Below are positions 1 through 9,792 of a DNA stretch of 64,000 bases, piece after piece. A program made the position numbers and the translations under genes. The first letter of the stretch is position 1. Every line of letters begins with the position of its first letter. Origin of the DNA: Artemisia argyi (taxonomy: Eukaryota > Streptophyta > Magnoliopsida > Asterales > Asteraceae); contig CM060698.1 in NCBI GenBank assembly GCA_030686995.1, positions 139,578,606 through 139,642,605 on the forward strand, given 5' to 3'. A model generated the notes under the pieces. It saw nothing but the letters and a program-made list of their open reading frames with translations, did no database searches and was not told the DNA's origin.

Positions 1-1157
1 AGGTTTTTCTCAAAAGATTGCTAGGGACTAGCAATGTTTTAGTGTGGGGGATTGATGAGTGTGTAAATACTCATTATTTTTACCATTTCTGAGCTGCCAA
101 AACATCCAAAAACACTCAATAATGAATCAAAATAGTGAAAATATCCCAGGAAAGTGTTTTACATGTTTCAAATGCAAAAATACCAAAAACAGATGAAAAA
201 CGCACAAAGTTTGCATAATTGGCAGTTTCAGTCCCCCAACTTTCAAAAGTTGTCAAATCTAGTCCCTGGTCATTCTAAAAACTTGAAAAAGTCACCAAAG
301 GTCCTTATAAATCAAAAAGTTACATAATTAGTCCTTTGGTGAAAATTTTCACAAAATGTCAAGTTTAGTCCCAAAACTCTGAAAATTGTCAAAAATGGTC
401 CCTGGGATATGAAAAACTTTGAGAAAAACAAATTTTGTCCTTGCACTAACCTTTTATGACATGATTGGTCCTTGGTGGAAAGCTTGGTGAAAATTACACA
501 AATGGTCCCTGAAGTTTGAAAATTTGGCAAGATTAGTCCCTGGTGATAATTTAATGGAAAAAGTCAACTATGGTCCATGTACTATTCATATATGGCAAAA
601 CTCACCCTTGGGAACACTTTGAAAAAATGCCAAAATCCAACCCTCAACTTTCAGTAATTGGCAAAAATGGTCCTTGTGAAATCATAAACCAAACCGGATC
701 CTAAGTCTTAATAATACTACTCCTAAAAACAAACCCAAGTCCAATCCATACCACAGCCCACCCAATATCCTAATCCTTGGGCCCAAATCTCTCCAGCCCA
801 CCACAAACCCAATGCACCCCTTAATATTATTATACGGGTCAAACATTTGACCCCTTCGGTCAAACGTGGTCAAACAACCACCCCCTTCCCTCTCAGACTC
901 CCCCACACCTCCACAACCTGCCAAACTTCACCTCCCACCACTTGCAATAAGTATCATCACCCTCCCACCACCCTGCAACTACCCTCACATCACATTTAAT
1001 GCACCACCCCCCCCTCAATTGCTATAAAACAGTCCCAATTGCCCATTGGAATTTTGGCGCAAAAATTTTCAATGGCTGAGATTGATCAATACCAATCCAA
1101 TGGCTGAGATGAGAGATGGGAAATGATCAGAGGATGCTGGGAACCCTAATGGATGGC

Positions 1158-1165
1158 TATAAATA
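1158..1165 (+). promoter_or_regulatory. TATA box of the Athila-like LTR
   Basis: TATAAATA lies about 1.1 kb into the LTR, followed by AGTGGAAG. Element C has TATATATAGTGG at the equivalent place in its own LTR, which supports a shared promoter position. Confidence 0.5.
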
Positions 1166-1584
1166 GTGGAAGAAGTGCAAGGAAGCTGTGTGTAGTTTAA
1201 TTAGTCTTAAATTGTGTCGAATTTAAATTATCTTTCAAATTAGTGTAATCCTTTCAATTTCAAGCATTGTAACAGTGTTAGTAATGTAATTTAAACCTTT
1301 TGAAGTTATAAAATCTCAAGTTCCAAGTCTGTCTTTCATCTTTGCAATTTACTCAAATTCTGAATTATTCAAATAGCTCAAGTGTTAATGGTGTGCTGAA
1401 TCATGGACTGAGTTAGGGTCACATAGGTTCCAATAAGCTTATCAAAGCTTTAGAGACTCTAAAATTCAGTTGTATTAGAAGGAAACCTAAAATCTAAAAA
1501 TAGTCAACTTTGGTTAACTATGGTGCTTGATTCTTGTTTTCAGGTTGGAAGAAGGATTGGTGGGAAATATTGGAGCTGGAATTA

Positions 1585-1648
1585 GCCTATCTAAAGATAG
1601 GCTTCATAAGGAAAACCCTCTGTTCATGCTGAGGGTATCCTTGTAAGT
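1585..1648 (+). promoter_or_regulatory. Two stem-loops followed by a GTAAGT donor-like site in the LTR leader
   Basis: GCCTATCT-AA-AGATAGGC (1585-1602) is a perfect palindrome. ACCCTC, a 10-nt loop TGTTCATGCT, and GAGGGT (1615-1636) form a second stem. GTAAGT follows at 1643-1648, and a pyrimidine-rich TTGTTTTCAG acceptor-like site lies upstream near 1533-1542. The same order recurs in element C with altered but still paired stems. Seen directly: pairing and order. Inferred: that an RNA exon or structure is involved. Confidence 0.5.
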
Positions 1649-4118
1649 ATTTGCTCGTTTCAATTTTCACTCAAAAATCTTAGTCCTTAATAGATTCTGA
1701 TTCACTGCTTGAAGTTAAGATTCTGTGTTTGTTTGAGTTAATTGGGTATTGTTTAGTTAAGTTGTAGCCTAAATTATATAATTTGCTTGTTTAAATTTGT
1801 AGTTACTTCATATCATAGTTTTATCAGTCATAATAGCTTAATTGATAATATAGTGTAATTGACCTTGTTTTCTGTTCCTAAGTGATTAATTAGACTTAGC
1901 ATATTAGTATAAGACCTTTTAGTTTGGTTTCATAAGCTTCCATAGCTTCTAGCTCCTTAAAACTCCACACAGCCTAGTATAAAGGGGTGTTTGGATTTGG
2001 TGATTCCACTGTGTTATGAAGGTTCTTGGTTGGTAACTTTGTGTAAAACTTTGTCTCAGCACCAAAACAAGTTCAAATAAGTCTTAAAAATTGGGTGGCA
2101 TTGAACAAAAAGTCAAAGTCTCAAGAAATTGGTCACTCACAGTTAACTGTGAGAGTTTTTGAACACAAATCCTCCTCATTAGTTACATTAGTTGTTAATA
2201 TAGTATAAACTAGCTTAAATACATCTTATAACACCACTTATAATCAGTAGGGATCATTAGAAGTTCACATAAGTCAAACTAGTTCATTTTCTAAAAAAGT
2301 CAAATTGGTCATCTCAGTTTTTTTGCAAAAATTCCAAGATAAATTGTGATTTGTGTGATGGAAATTAAGGGTTGAAATTTGTTGTAGTTAGAGTCTATTA
2401 GCTGGTCTTTAAGCTCAAATTTTTGTTTGATTTTTGTGAGAGTTTGTGTGGGCCCCACAGGCTAGGGAAATCACTTGCAGGGCAAGCAATTCCCCTGCAC
2501 CAGCAGACCTCACCCACACCACCATCTTTAGTGGTGGTTGCAGCCCACCTCAGTGGGACCCATTGACCACTTTTTGCTTTTGACAACCCCCCTCCTACCA
2601 GGGTATAAGTATTGACCCATTGGTTGACCTAGGAACAAGTGGACCCCACCTAGTTTAGTCCCTCAAGTCTGTCCCCATAACTGAGTGAAACTCAGTTTTG
2701 CTCAAGTGCTTATTTGCCTCCCATCTGCTTATTTGTGATTATTATTGGTTGTTTTTAGCTTATTCAAGTTTGTTGAACTTATTTGTATCTGTTTTTACCC
2801 TTGTGGGCCCCACCTTCACTCATTTGACCTTATTTGTCTAAACAGTCAACATAAGTCAACTGTCCAGCCAAAGGGGGTGCTTATAGCTTATTTATAAGCT
2901 ATTTTCGAAAGTGGTTTCACAAAAGTTTTCTATTTTCGGTGGTAAAATAAGTTTGTAAAAGAAAATCTAAGAAAAAACCAATTTAAAATAAGTGATAGTT
3001 TCTATTTAATTCAATTTGATTTTAATTTTCATTTTTAGATTTTAATTAAGTACTTAGTGTTTTTATATTTTTATTAATTACCTTATATAGTAAAGTAATT
3101 TTATTAAAATTTTCAGATTTTTATATTACAATTTTGTATTTATTAGATTTAATTTTAGTTTTATTAATTACTAATTAATATTAAGTATTAAATAGCTTAT
3201 TTAGTTTTTATAAAGCATAACTTAGTTTTTATATTTTTCCTAGTTCTTATATAGTATAATAGACTTTTAGAAAATATATTTTGAATTTTTACTGTTCATT
3301 TTCCATTTTTCTTAATTTAATTGTTTAAAATTAGATTTAAGTTAATTAAAAAGTAAATAATTAGTGGATTAGTTTTAAAACATAATTTTTAGAGTTTTTA
3401 TAATTTTTTAGGATTCCAGTGATGGTTAAGTAATTTTATAAATTTTCTTATAATTTTCTAAGTTAATTTAATATTAATATTAATTAAAAGTAGTTTAATT
3501 AGTTTAATTAAGTTAAATAGTTTTTAATTTATAAAAAACCCATAAAAAGACAAAAATATTTATTTTTATTTTTTATACTTTCTTCAAGTTCTAATTTAAG
3601 TTTAGAAATTGTTTTTGCAAATTTTTAGTTTAATTTGTAATAGTTATAATTATTAGTTAATTTAAATTAGATTTTAATTTAGATTTTAAATAGTTTTATT
3701 AATTAAATAATATTTAAATAATATTTTAATCATTTTCATAATTTCATTTTCATTTTTAATTTTAAGTTTTAAAAAGTGTCAAAAGCACCCCCTGTAGTTT
3801 GTTAAATACCAAAATCCGACTTTTTCAGTCCGATTGCGTAAATCTGAATTGTGAATACGTGCACATATCTGTATATCTGATTTTTGTGAATATTATATCT
3901 GTGTACAAATACCATCATAACAGTAGCAATATCAATTCCACATCATCTGGCTACTGTCCTCAGTGCCACTCACTCATAAAACGATTCCCAAAGCACCATT
4001 TCAATCTCGCTGGGACTTTAACGACCCGGGGAAACACTATACTATCACCGGAGTATTGATTCTAAGCTATTTTTGACTAATTGACCTTGGTCAATTATAT
4101 CTGACGGTTTAGCATCAA

Positions 4119-4404
4119 TCATCCACACTTTTAGGTGTGAATATTTAACAATGTTTCCAAACTTTTAATTATAAGCATCTTTTTGCAATTTTGCCACACT
4201 TTCAAGTGTGGACATTCAAAGAGTGTTTGCCACACTTTTAAGTGTGGATATTCAAAGAGTATCTCCACACTTATATGTGTAGCAAAATTTGTCACACCCA
4301 TTTTTACCACACATTTGCAAGTGTGGAATTTATAATTTGACAAATTTTTAACCGTAGCTAATTGGCCTATAAAATGTGGAAAATTTAACTAGTGTTTTGT
4401 AGTG
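4119..4404 (-). mobile_element. Terminus of a CACTA-like DNA transposon
   Basis: Read on the minus strand this begins CACTACAAAA at 4404, the typical CACTA (EnSpm) terminus. Inside it are several palindromic units of the type CCACACTT..AAGTGTGG at about 4129, 4194, 4230, 4272 and 4309. Family knowledge: CACTA elements carry dense short subterminal repeats that bind the transposase. Only this end is visible; the Athila-like element to the left probably interrupts the rest. A 3-bp duplication cannot be tested without the other end. A hAT or MITE origin is less likely given the CACTA terminus. Confidence 0.5.
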
Positions 4405-4573
4405 ATGGATTGGCAATTTTTGTGTTCTGTTTTTGTTTGTACTGTTACAAGAGTTTTGATAGACTTGATAAGTAGAGTAATTTTTGTAGGACAAAATGCA
4501 TGCTGTGTTAACTTAATACCATAAAGGAACAGCAAGCCAACAATACAATAAAAACTTGCAAAAAAGAGAAAAA
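4405..4573. other. Unassigned AT-rich spacer
   Basis: This stretch lies between the CACTA-like terminus and the probable Helitron 3' end. I see no ORF, repeat or known motif in it. It may be the ancestral target sequence of the Helitron. Confidence 0.4.
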
Positions 4574-4603
4574 CGAGGTGGGAAACCCGCGCGTTGCCGC
4601 GGG
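4574..4603 (-). other. Helitron 3' terminal hairpin and CTRR-like end
   Basis: CCCGCG (4586-4591) pairs with CGCGGG (4598-4603) around a 6-base loop. On the minus strand, TTTCCCAC and then CTCG follow. The block is strikingly GC-rich in an AT-rich setting. Confidence 0.5.
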
Positions 4604-5503
4604 GTGTTTTGCCAAAGAAGCATATTCCGTTGCGTTTAGCAAGCGTTGTGAATTGGAAATGGTCGGAAGAATATTCTAACACTGGAAGATTGTGCTAGTT
4701 TTTTTGTAAATACTACTGTTAAAGAGCTATTTTTGTTGTATAGATTGTCACATTATTGCTAATGTAGCAGTTTTTTAATTAGCTAACAAATGGTCTGGTT
4801 GTAGGCAAGTTTTCCTTTAACAGAAAAGGCCATGTGATTTGTAAAATGTGTTACCATAATATATGCTTGTCTGAAGAAAAAAAATGATTTTATAAGAATA
4901 ACTCGCGCACCAAGCCTGTCTGAAAATTACAAACTTTGGACCAAAACAACTCAAGTTTGTCCAACGTGCCCAATGTCAACCCATACAGAAAATGACCCTT
5001 ACCCAGTTTATCCATCTGGCACCTCTATTTTAAGAGCATAAATCTTACACTATAGTACGGAGACTGAATGATCTTGTGGACTTTGCTCGAAAACCCAGAT
5101 TATCGATAATTGCTAACCTGTCTAAAATTCCTTTCTTCTTGTCTAAGACCCTCAAAATATGGGCGCTTTCATACAAAAAATAGATCTTTCTTGCCCTCCT
5201 TGATGCTAACTATAATTTGCAAAGCATCCATGATTCCTTTCAGACCGGTTACCGTCATAATCTGCATGACCACATGAAAAGACTAATTAGACTTTTCAAA
5301 CACTATTTTCTCGACATATGGTCAAACCTATGCAAGGGGATATATAGTAATAACATGTATAGAATTATATGTAATGTCATATGCGCCAATGTTGTCTGGT
5401 AATCAACCATGTCATGTTAAAAACTTATATCAATCATAATAACACCAAACCCGATTCCTTATCTTGGGTAAATTCCTAATTTTGTATAATGTTTGTTCAT
5501 ATC
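4604..5503 (-). other. Helitron interior, no recognisable gene
   Basis: On the minus strand around 5160-5275 there is an open stretch reading MQIMTVTGLKGIMDALQI, which I could not place in any family. The rest is AT-rich and intron-like. The TSD of element B (ATATC) occupies 5499-5503. Confidence 0.35.
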
Positions 5504-5504
5504 T

Positions 5505-5560
5505 GTAACACCCCCAAAATTTGGTACAGCGGAAGACTAAACAAGCTTTCGGGGTGTTAC
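5505..5560 (-). other. Terminal stem-loop of the B LTR
   Basis: GTAACACCCC (5505-5514) and GGGGTGTTAC (5551-5560) are a perfect 10-bp inverted repeat at the very end of the LTR. The other LTR keeps both arms intact (23228-23237 and 23274-23283). On the genomic RNA this is the U5 end, directly next to the primer binding site. Confidence 0.75.
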
Positions 5561-6157
5561 GGGGATTCGTATCCAACACAAGATATAAAAGAACGAGATA
5601 AAGTAAACATGAGAAAAACACAACCAAACGGGGTTTTAAAGTTTACATTTATCCCAAATTCATTCAGAGTCAGGCCCAAAAGAAATAAACGTAGGTCCAC
5701 TATTAAATATCAGAGTTTCAGAAAATAGATCCATAAACCAGGTGCCATAGCCAAGCCTTCCAATCCATGCATCAAAATCATCACTTAATTACCTGAGAAA
5801 ACGTGCTAAAAGTCAGCTTTCGCTGGTGAGATCATAGGTTTAAATTCATACTTCAATATAGTGGACACATACGCAAACCGCTTGCTAGCTAGACTAGGGA
5901 ATCACTAAAAACCTGCGGATACCCTCTGCTCCATCTTAAATACACGGATACTGATGAGGCGAAAAATGATCCATTTTTAGGGGGTCATTTAAGCCCGAAT
6001 CCGACTTTATTTGATCAAATATTGCCCTAAATCGTTCCTTTTGTGATTTTAGGTACTTGGAGAGTGAATTCTGGAAAAGAAGCCATTTTGGACATTTTTG
6101 GAGCATAAAAGTGAAGAAAACGGCAAAGTCTCAATTTTCCAAGCTGGGAACAGTAGG

Positions 6158-6379
6158 TGACGGCGTCAAGAGTAATTTCCTGACGGCGTCAAACATCAAG
6201 AATTAAAATCCGTAGTTCATGAAGGCGTCAAGATTGTTCCTGACGGCGTCAAAAGTCCAAGAATAAAAATCCGTAGTTCATGATGGCGTCACACAGGCCG
6301 TCAGAAGTAGATCAAGGCCGTCCGAGGAAGTATTTGGTGGCGAGATGACGGCGTCACACCTTTGTTCTTGACGCCGTCA
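6158..6379 (+). promoter_or_regulatory. Array of TGACGGCGTCA palindromes upstream of the TATA box
   Basis: There are seven copies: perfect or G/C-inverted palindromes at 6158, 6181, 6241, 6346 and 6369, and one-base variants at 6220 and 6281. Each joins TGACG to CGTCA around one central base. TGACG is the core bound by plant TGA-class bZIP factors (as-1 type sites). Neighbouring copies are often 21-23 bp apart, about two helical turns. The last copy ends 12 bp before TATATATA. Binding itself is inferred. Confidence 0.6.
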
Positions 6380-6391
6380 CCCCTAATTTCC

Positions 6392-6399
6392 TATATATA
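6392..6399 (+). promoter_or_regulatory. TATA box of the element A LTR
   Basis: TATATATA lies about 440 bp into the LTR and is conserved in the 3' LTR (12725-12732) and in both LTRs of D (33881-33888 on the minus strand). Confidence 0.65.
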
Positions 6400-7245
6400 G
6401 TTTTCTAGTTTTTCACATTAAAAGAGAGAAGTTTTGGAGAAACCCTAAAGACGAATTTGGTGCAACTTTTACAGGTTTTTCATGGGTTCCAAACCCTTGA
6501 TACCTTGCATTGTAATTGAGATAAGTGTGCTTCTAATTCAATCAATATGTCTATGTGTTGGTTGTCTATATCTTGTTCTTGTCTCAATTCCATTATGCTA
6601 GGCTAGATCTCTTTTGTGTTTGCTTAGATCTAATGAAACCTAGATATTGATTATGTGTTGATTACTTGTCTATTCTTGTCTTGGATGAATGATTTTATAT
6701 GTTAGGCTTAAGAAAACTGGCAGATCTCCAAATGGTAACATGCTTGAACGTCTTAAGAAACATGAACCGAGGCGTACTAGGTCTTTATTGGTTGTATTTA
6801 ATGCATGAGCCACTGTTTACAATCCCTATAGTTGTGCTGGGTCATGGTGTAGGAGGAGATAAGAGCTCATAGAATTAGGGAGTTATGTATGCCACCCCAT
6901 GAATGGTATTAAGGAATACAATCCGTCATCCATGCAATTATAACAAGTAATTAACGTGTAAAAGATATCTAGGGAGTAGTGAAATCTAAGTAAACACATT
7001 TCCTCCAATTACTGCTCACAACCTTAGTATAAATTAGTTTATTCTCATTTTCAGTATTTTATCTTAGTTTTGGGTTAGTTGAATAGCAACTAATTCCACC
7101 CACTCTTCCAAAACCCCGAGATTTAAATTGCTTTCATAAAATATAAAAACACAAAAATAATCATCCCTCATCTTTAGAACTAGTAATTAGGCTTTCTAAT
7201 CCTAGCGACACTATTCCTAAGCTGAACGATCAATCCCCCGGTACT

Positions 7246-7269
7246 TGTCACTATACTATACTACAACGA
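7246..7269 (-). other. Antisense tRNA-Asp 5'-half-like segment in U5
   Basis: Read on the minus strand, TCGTTGTAGTATAGT is identical to nuclear plant tRNA-Asp from its second nucleotide (tRNA sequence from memory). If one extra 5-base ATAGT-like unit is skipped, the match extends through the D-arm to AAGTA with two mismatches. The A-box of the tRNA is included. The plus-strand genomic RNA would therefore be complementary to the 5' half of the tRNA that also primes it. There is no anticodon arm, so it is not a tRNA gene. Confidence 0.65.
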
Positions 7270-7355
7270 TCAGGTACACTGCCTGGTGGGGGTTGTAAGC
7301 TTCTCGAGATCCCTCGAGAGGTAAAGCCTGTTGCGATTCCCACGCATCAAGTTTT

Positions 7356-7374
7356 TGGCGCCGCAGCCTGGGGA
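7356..7374 (+). other. Primer binding site of element A (tRNA-Asp)
   Basis: TGGCGCCGCAGCCTGGGGA lies six bases after the LTR and matches the complement of the tRNA-Asp 3' end at about 16 of 19 positions (tRNA from memory). Confidence 0.8.
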
Positions 7375-7520
7375 ATAGTTATTGTCTAGGTTAGAACTTC
7401 TTTTTATTAGGTCTACTTGCTAGATTCCTTTCTAGCAAGATTTTATTTTTATTTTTAGGTTTTCTTTAGTCTATCTTAATTCTTCGTGCCTTTGTTCGTA
7501 ACTCTTTACCATCCGACATC

Positions 7521-8153
7521 ATGGAAGGTGGTAACATCTTTGAACCCGTCATCCCACCACAACAAAACCCACCACTAGAACCCCTTAGGCCCCGAACCTT
7601 AGGAGAGTATTCCCGACCTAGCCACCAAGGCTACCGAAACACCATTGAGCTCACCGGAGCCAATGTGACCCCCTTGCGATCCGACACCATCCGGTTGGTG
7701 CAAAGCGGATGTGCATTTCATGGACTTCGTTCCGAAGATCCAAACCAACATCTTAAGGACTTTCTCAAAATCGTAGATTCCATAGACCTAGGTGTTGAAA
7801 CTAGAGAGACTACTCGTTTACGCCTATTCCAATTCTCTCTACGGGATCAAGCTAGTCAATGGCTTGAGCGTTTACCCGCGGGATCCATCACCACATGGGA
7901 CAATCTCGCCAATCGCTTCCTTACCCAATTCTTTCCGCCAGAAAAGACTGCAATGCTTAGAAGGGACATTCTGATGTTTGAGCAACAGCGGGGTGAAACT
8001 TTTTACGAGGCTTGGGCCCGTTTTAAGGATCTCCTCCACAAGATCCCTCATCATGGCATAAACCTTTGGTTATTAGTCCAGATTTTCTACGACCATGTTG
8101 ACTATCACACTAAGCGCACCATCGACAGGGCCGCGGGAGGTAAATTGCGTTGA
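7521..8153 (+). CDS. gag: Gag N-terminal and capsid region of element A
   Basis: Structural Gag protein that would form the cytoplasmic virus-like particle. The 210-aa ORF has a Pro-rich start (EPVIPPQQNPPLEP) and then a Retrotrans_gag domain at about residues 65-205, seen in FHGLRSEDPNQHLKDFL, LRDQASQWLERLPAGSI, FFPPEKT and YEAWARFKDLLHKIPHHG. This is the Athila/Tat style of Gag. The ATG at 7521 opens about 170 bp after the LTR. The frame ends early because of a one-base insertion (extra T near 8150) just after AAGGKLR; the continuation is in the next frame. Element D has an almost identical first 130 residues. Confidence 0.85.
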   Translation: MEGGNIFEPVIPPQQNPPLEPLRPRTLGEYSRPSHQGYRNTIELTGANVTPLRSDTIRLVQSGCAFHGLRSEDPNQHLKDFLKIVDSIDLGVETRETTRLRLFQFSLRDQASQWLERLPAGSITTWDNLANRFLTQFFPPEKTAMLRRDILMFEQQRGETFYEAWARFKDLLHKIPHHGINLWLLVQIFYDHVDYHTKRTIDRAAGGKLR

Positions 8154-9369
8154 TAAGAACGCCGAGGAGTCTTGGGCAATTATCGAAGAGCTCGCTGTTG
8201 ATAATCATGAGATTTGGGAATTTAAACATACGATAGAAGCGGCCATCAATGCAGTCTCGACATCTGGAGGAACCACCGAAATCCCCGATGAACTCCTATG
8301 CAAACTTGAGGCAAAAGTTGACTATTTTGAGGAAAGGCAAAGGCGACCTTTAGGTCCTAGACAAGCTACTGTCAATTCTGTCTCAAAAACAACTTCGGCA
8401 CCATTATCTGAGTCACCTTCTAGAGAACATGTCGAGACTTTTCAGAGGTGCACCCCACCTTGTTCCCCTCCCAAGGAACTTAGCTCGGAGTTTGAGGCTA
8501 GGATGAGAGAATATATGGCAACTCACTCTGATCGGCTTGCTAGATTCGAAGAAGCAGTTTATAAGCAAAAAGAGGAGATGCAGGAGAAAATGAATGAGAT
8601 GTTGAGTCTATTGGAAGAGTATGCCAATCAGAGAACCCCCGAACGAATACTGCTAAGGAAAGAAAGTGCCACTCCCACCACCCAATTTGTTAACTCCATC
8701 ACCATTGTCCATAAAGATAACGAGAAGGTAGAAACTCCTGCTAAACAGACCTTAGAAAAACCACCAGAGTCCCAACCTCTGAGTTACTACCTGAAGCATG
8801 ATATAAACAAAAACACCATAACAAATTGGATTAAGGGTGATGGGCGTAACCAATCCTCCGGACAGGTTCCTGAGAAAGAGGAAGAAGAGGAAGATGAGTA
8901 TGATACACTTCCTGGAGGATCGGTATTCGAGAGGTTATTGGTACAGAAAGTGGCTACTAAGCAGGTAGCATGTGGGAACTTTGAAATACCAACGAGCATC
9001 AGGGACTTGAAACATCTTAGTGCTTTCGCCGACCAAGGATCGGAAGTAAATCTTATGCCCCTAACTATTTACATCCAACTAACGTCAAAAATGCCAGCAC
9101 CTACTCGTGTTAGGTTATCTCTTGTTGGACACTCGTACATATACCCCCTAGGAATCGCAGAAGATGTATTAGTTAATGTCGCAGGATTCATGTACCCCGT
9201 TGATTTTATGATCATCGATGATAAAGGGGATGGATGCATACCAATAATCCTTGGGTCACCATTCCTCACCACCGCTAGGGTTGTCATTAAGTATGAAGGT
9301 CGGAAGATTGAGCTTAAATCTGGAAAAAGAAAGATTAGCTTCCCCATGACCCCGCGAAGTGGGCATTAG
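8151..9369 (+). CDS. Gag C-terminal region and retropepsin-like domain of element A
   Basis: This is the frame-shifted continuation of Gag. It holds a charged, probably coiled-coil region (about 8290-8640, rich in Glu, Lys and Arg), an acidic EKEEEEEDEYD tract, and a protease-like fold near the end: FADQGSEVNLMPL carries the Asp-x-Gly active-site region as D-Q-G, and IIDDKGDGCIPIILGSPFL resembles the retropepsin C-terminal hydrophobic-Gly motif. The usual active site is D-(S/T/L)-G-A, so Gln is unusual and activity is doubtful. The stop at 9367-9369 falls in a frame that continues into an integrase-like remnant. No zinc knuckle is visible, unlike in element D. Confidence 0.7.
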
Positions 9370-9792
9370 AATTTGAATTGGAGAATGATCAAAAACAACA
9401 TTGACACGACACCCATTCGTGTTCAGAATAAGATTCTTGCATGGGAGGCAAGAATCAAAAGCTATAAGAAAGCTAAGGATGAAAGAAGAAAAAGCAATAA
9501 GGTTCTGGTTGAACTCGAACACACTCGACACGAAAAAAATCTTACGCCATTTTTGGAAGGGAATTTGGTGCTCTTGAGACATTCGGAAATGACAATACCA
9601 CCCGATAAACCAAGTCCTTGGTGGTATGGGCCTTTCACAATTGAAGGCGTGAGCCAAGATGGGATGGCTAACCTAAGAAGTAAATTAGGTGGAATGGTAA
9701 TTGCAAGTATCGACAGGTTGAGGCACTACCACCATAACAGTAATGATCGCAACTACATGGGGTATATCATAACCAATGATGAGATCACGTAG
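9370..9792 (+). pseudogene. Integrase C-terminal-like remnant of element A
   Basis: A 139-aa open frame, in frame with the preceding one across a TAG. The part VLLRHSEMTIPPDKPSPWW-YGPFTIEGV and the later ASIDRLRHYHH match, in layout, the last residues of Athila Pol, where element C has [25 protein letters not shown] and [10 protein letters not shown]. Protease is therefore followed directly by the tail of integrase, which implies loss of RT, RNase H and the integrase core. Whether this piece is translated is unknown. Confidence 0.55.

Larger units (their letters stand above)
1..4118 (+). mobile_element. 3' end of an Athila-like Ty3/gypsy element: polypurine tract plus 3' LTR
   Basis: Bases 1-52 are the last internal bases and end in the G-rich polypurine tract AGTGTGGGGGAT (41-52). 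The LTR starts at 53 with TGATGAGTG and probably ends at 4118 (GCATCA). The start is clear; the end is inferred from the length and from similarity to element C's LTR. The LTR shares with C the 'fewer than total' order of motifs: repeated stretches like TTTGGCAAGATTAGTCCCTG near its start, a TATA-like TATAAATA at 1158, two stem-loops at 1585-1636, a long AT-rich middle (about 2900-3780), and a TGTGAATACGTG block near its end. Family knowledge: multi-kilobase LTRs and a tract of this type are usual for Athila. The 5' part lies outside the window, so strand and autonomy rest on the tract-LTR order only. No long ORF in it looks real. Confidence 0.7.
5952..7349 (+). repeat. Element A 5' LTR
   Basis: It begins TGATGAGGCG and ends CACGCATCA. 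It contains a TGACGGCGTCA palindrome array (6158-6379), a TATA box TATATATA (6392-6399), and near its end an antisense match to the 5' half of tRNA-Asp (7246-7269). By eye it differs from the 3' LTR at roughly two dozen positions, so A is not a brand-new insertion. Confidence 0.95.

Noticed and set aside
4574..4610. MULE or TIR element end as explanation for the GC-rich hairpin
   Set aside because: No matching inverted copy or 9-bp duplication was found, while a TC start lies on the same strand at 55090; the Helitron reading explains more, though not with certainty.
6158..6379. CRISPR-like array of palindromic repeats
   Set aside because: Units are only 11 bp with irregular spacers, lie within a plant LTR promoter, and no cas gene is present.
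7246..7269. tRNA-Asp gene on the minus strand
   Set aside because: Only the 5' half is matched and it contains a 5-base insertion; there is no anticodon arm, T-arm or B-box.
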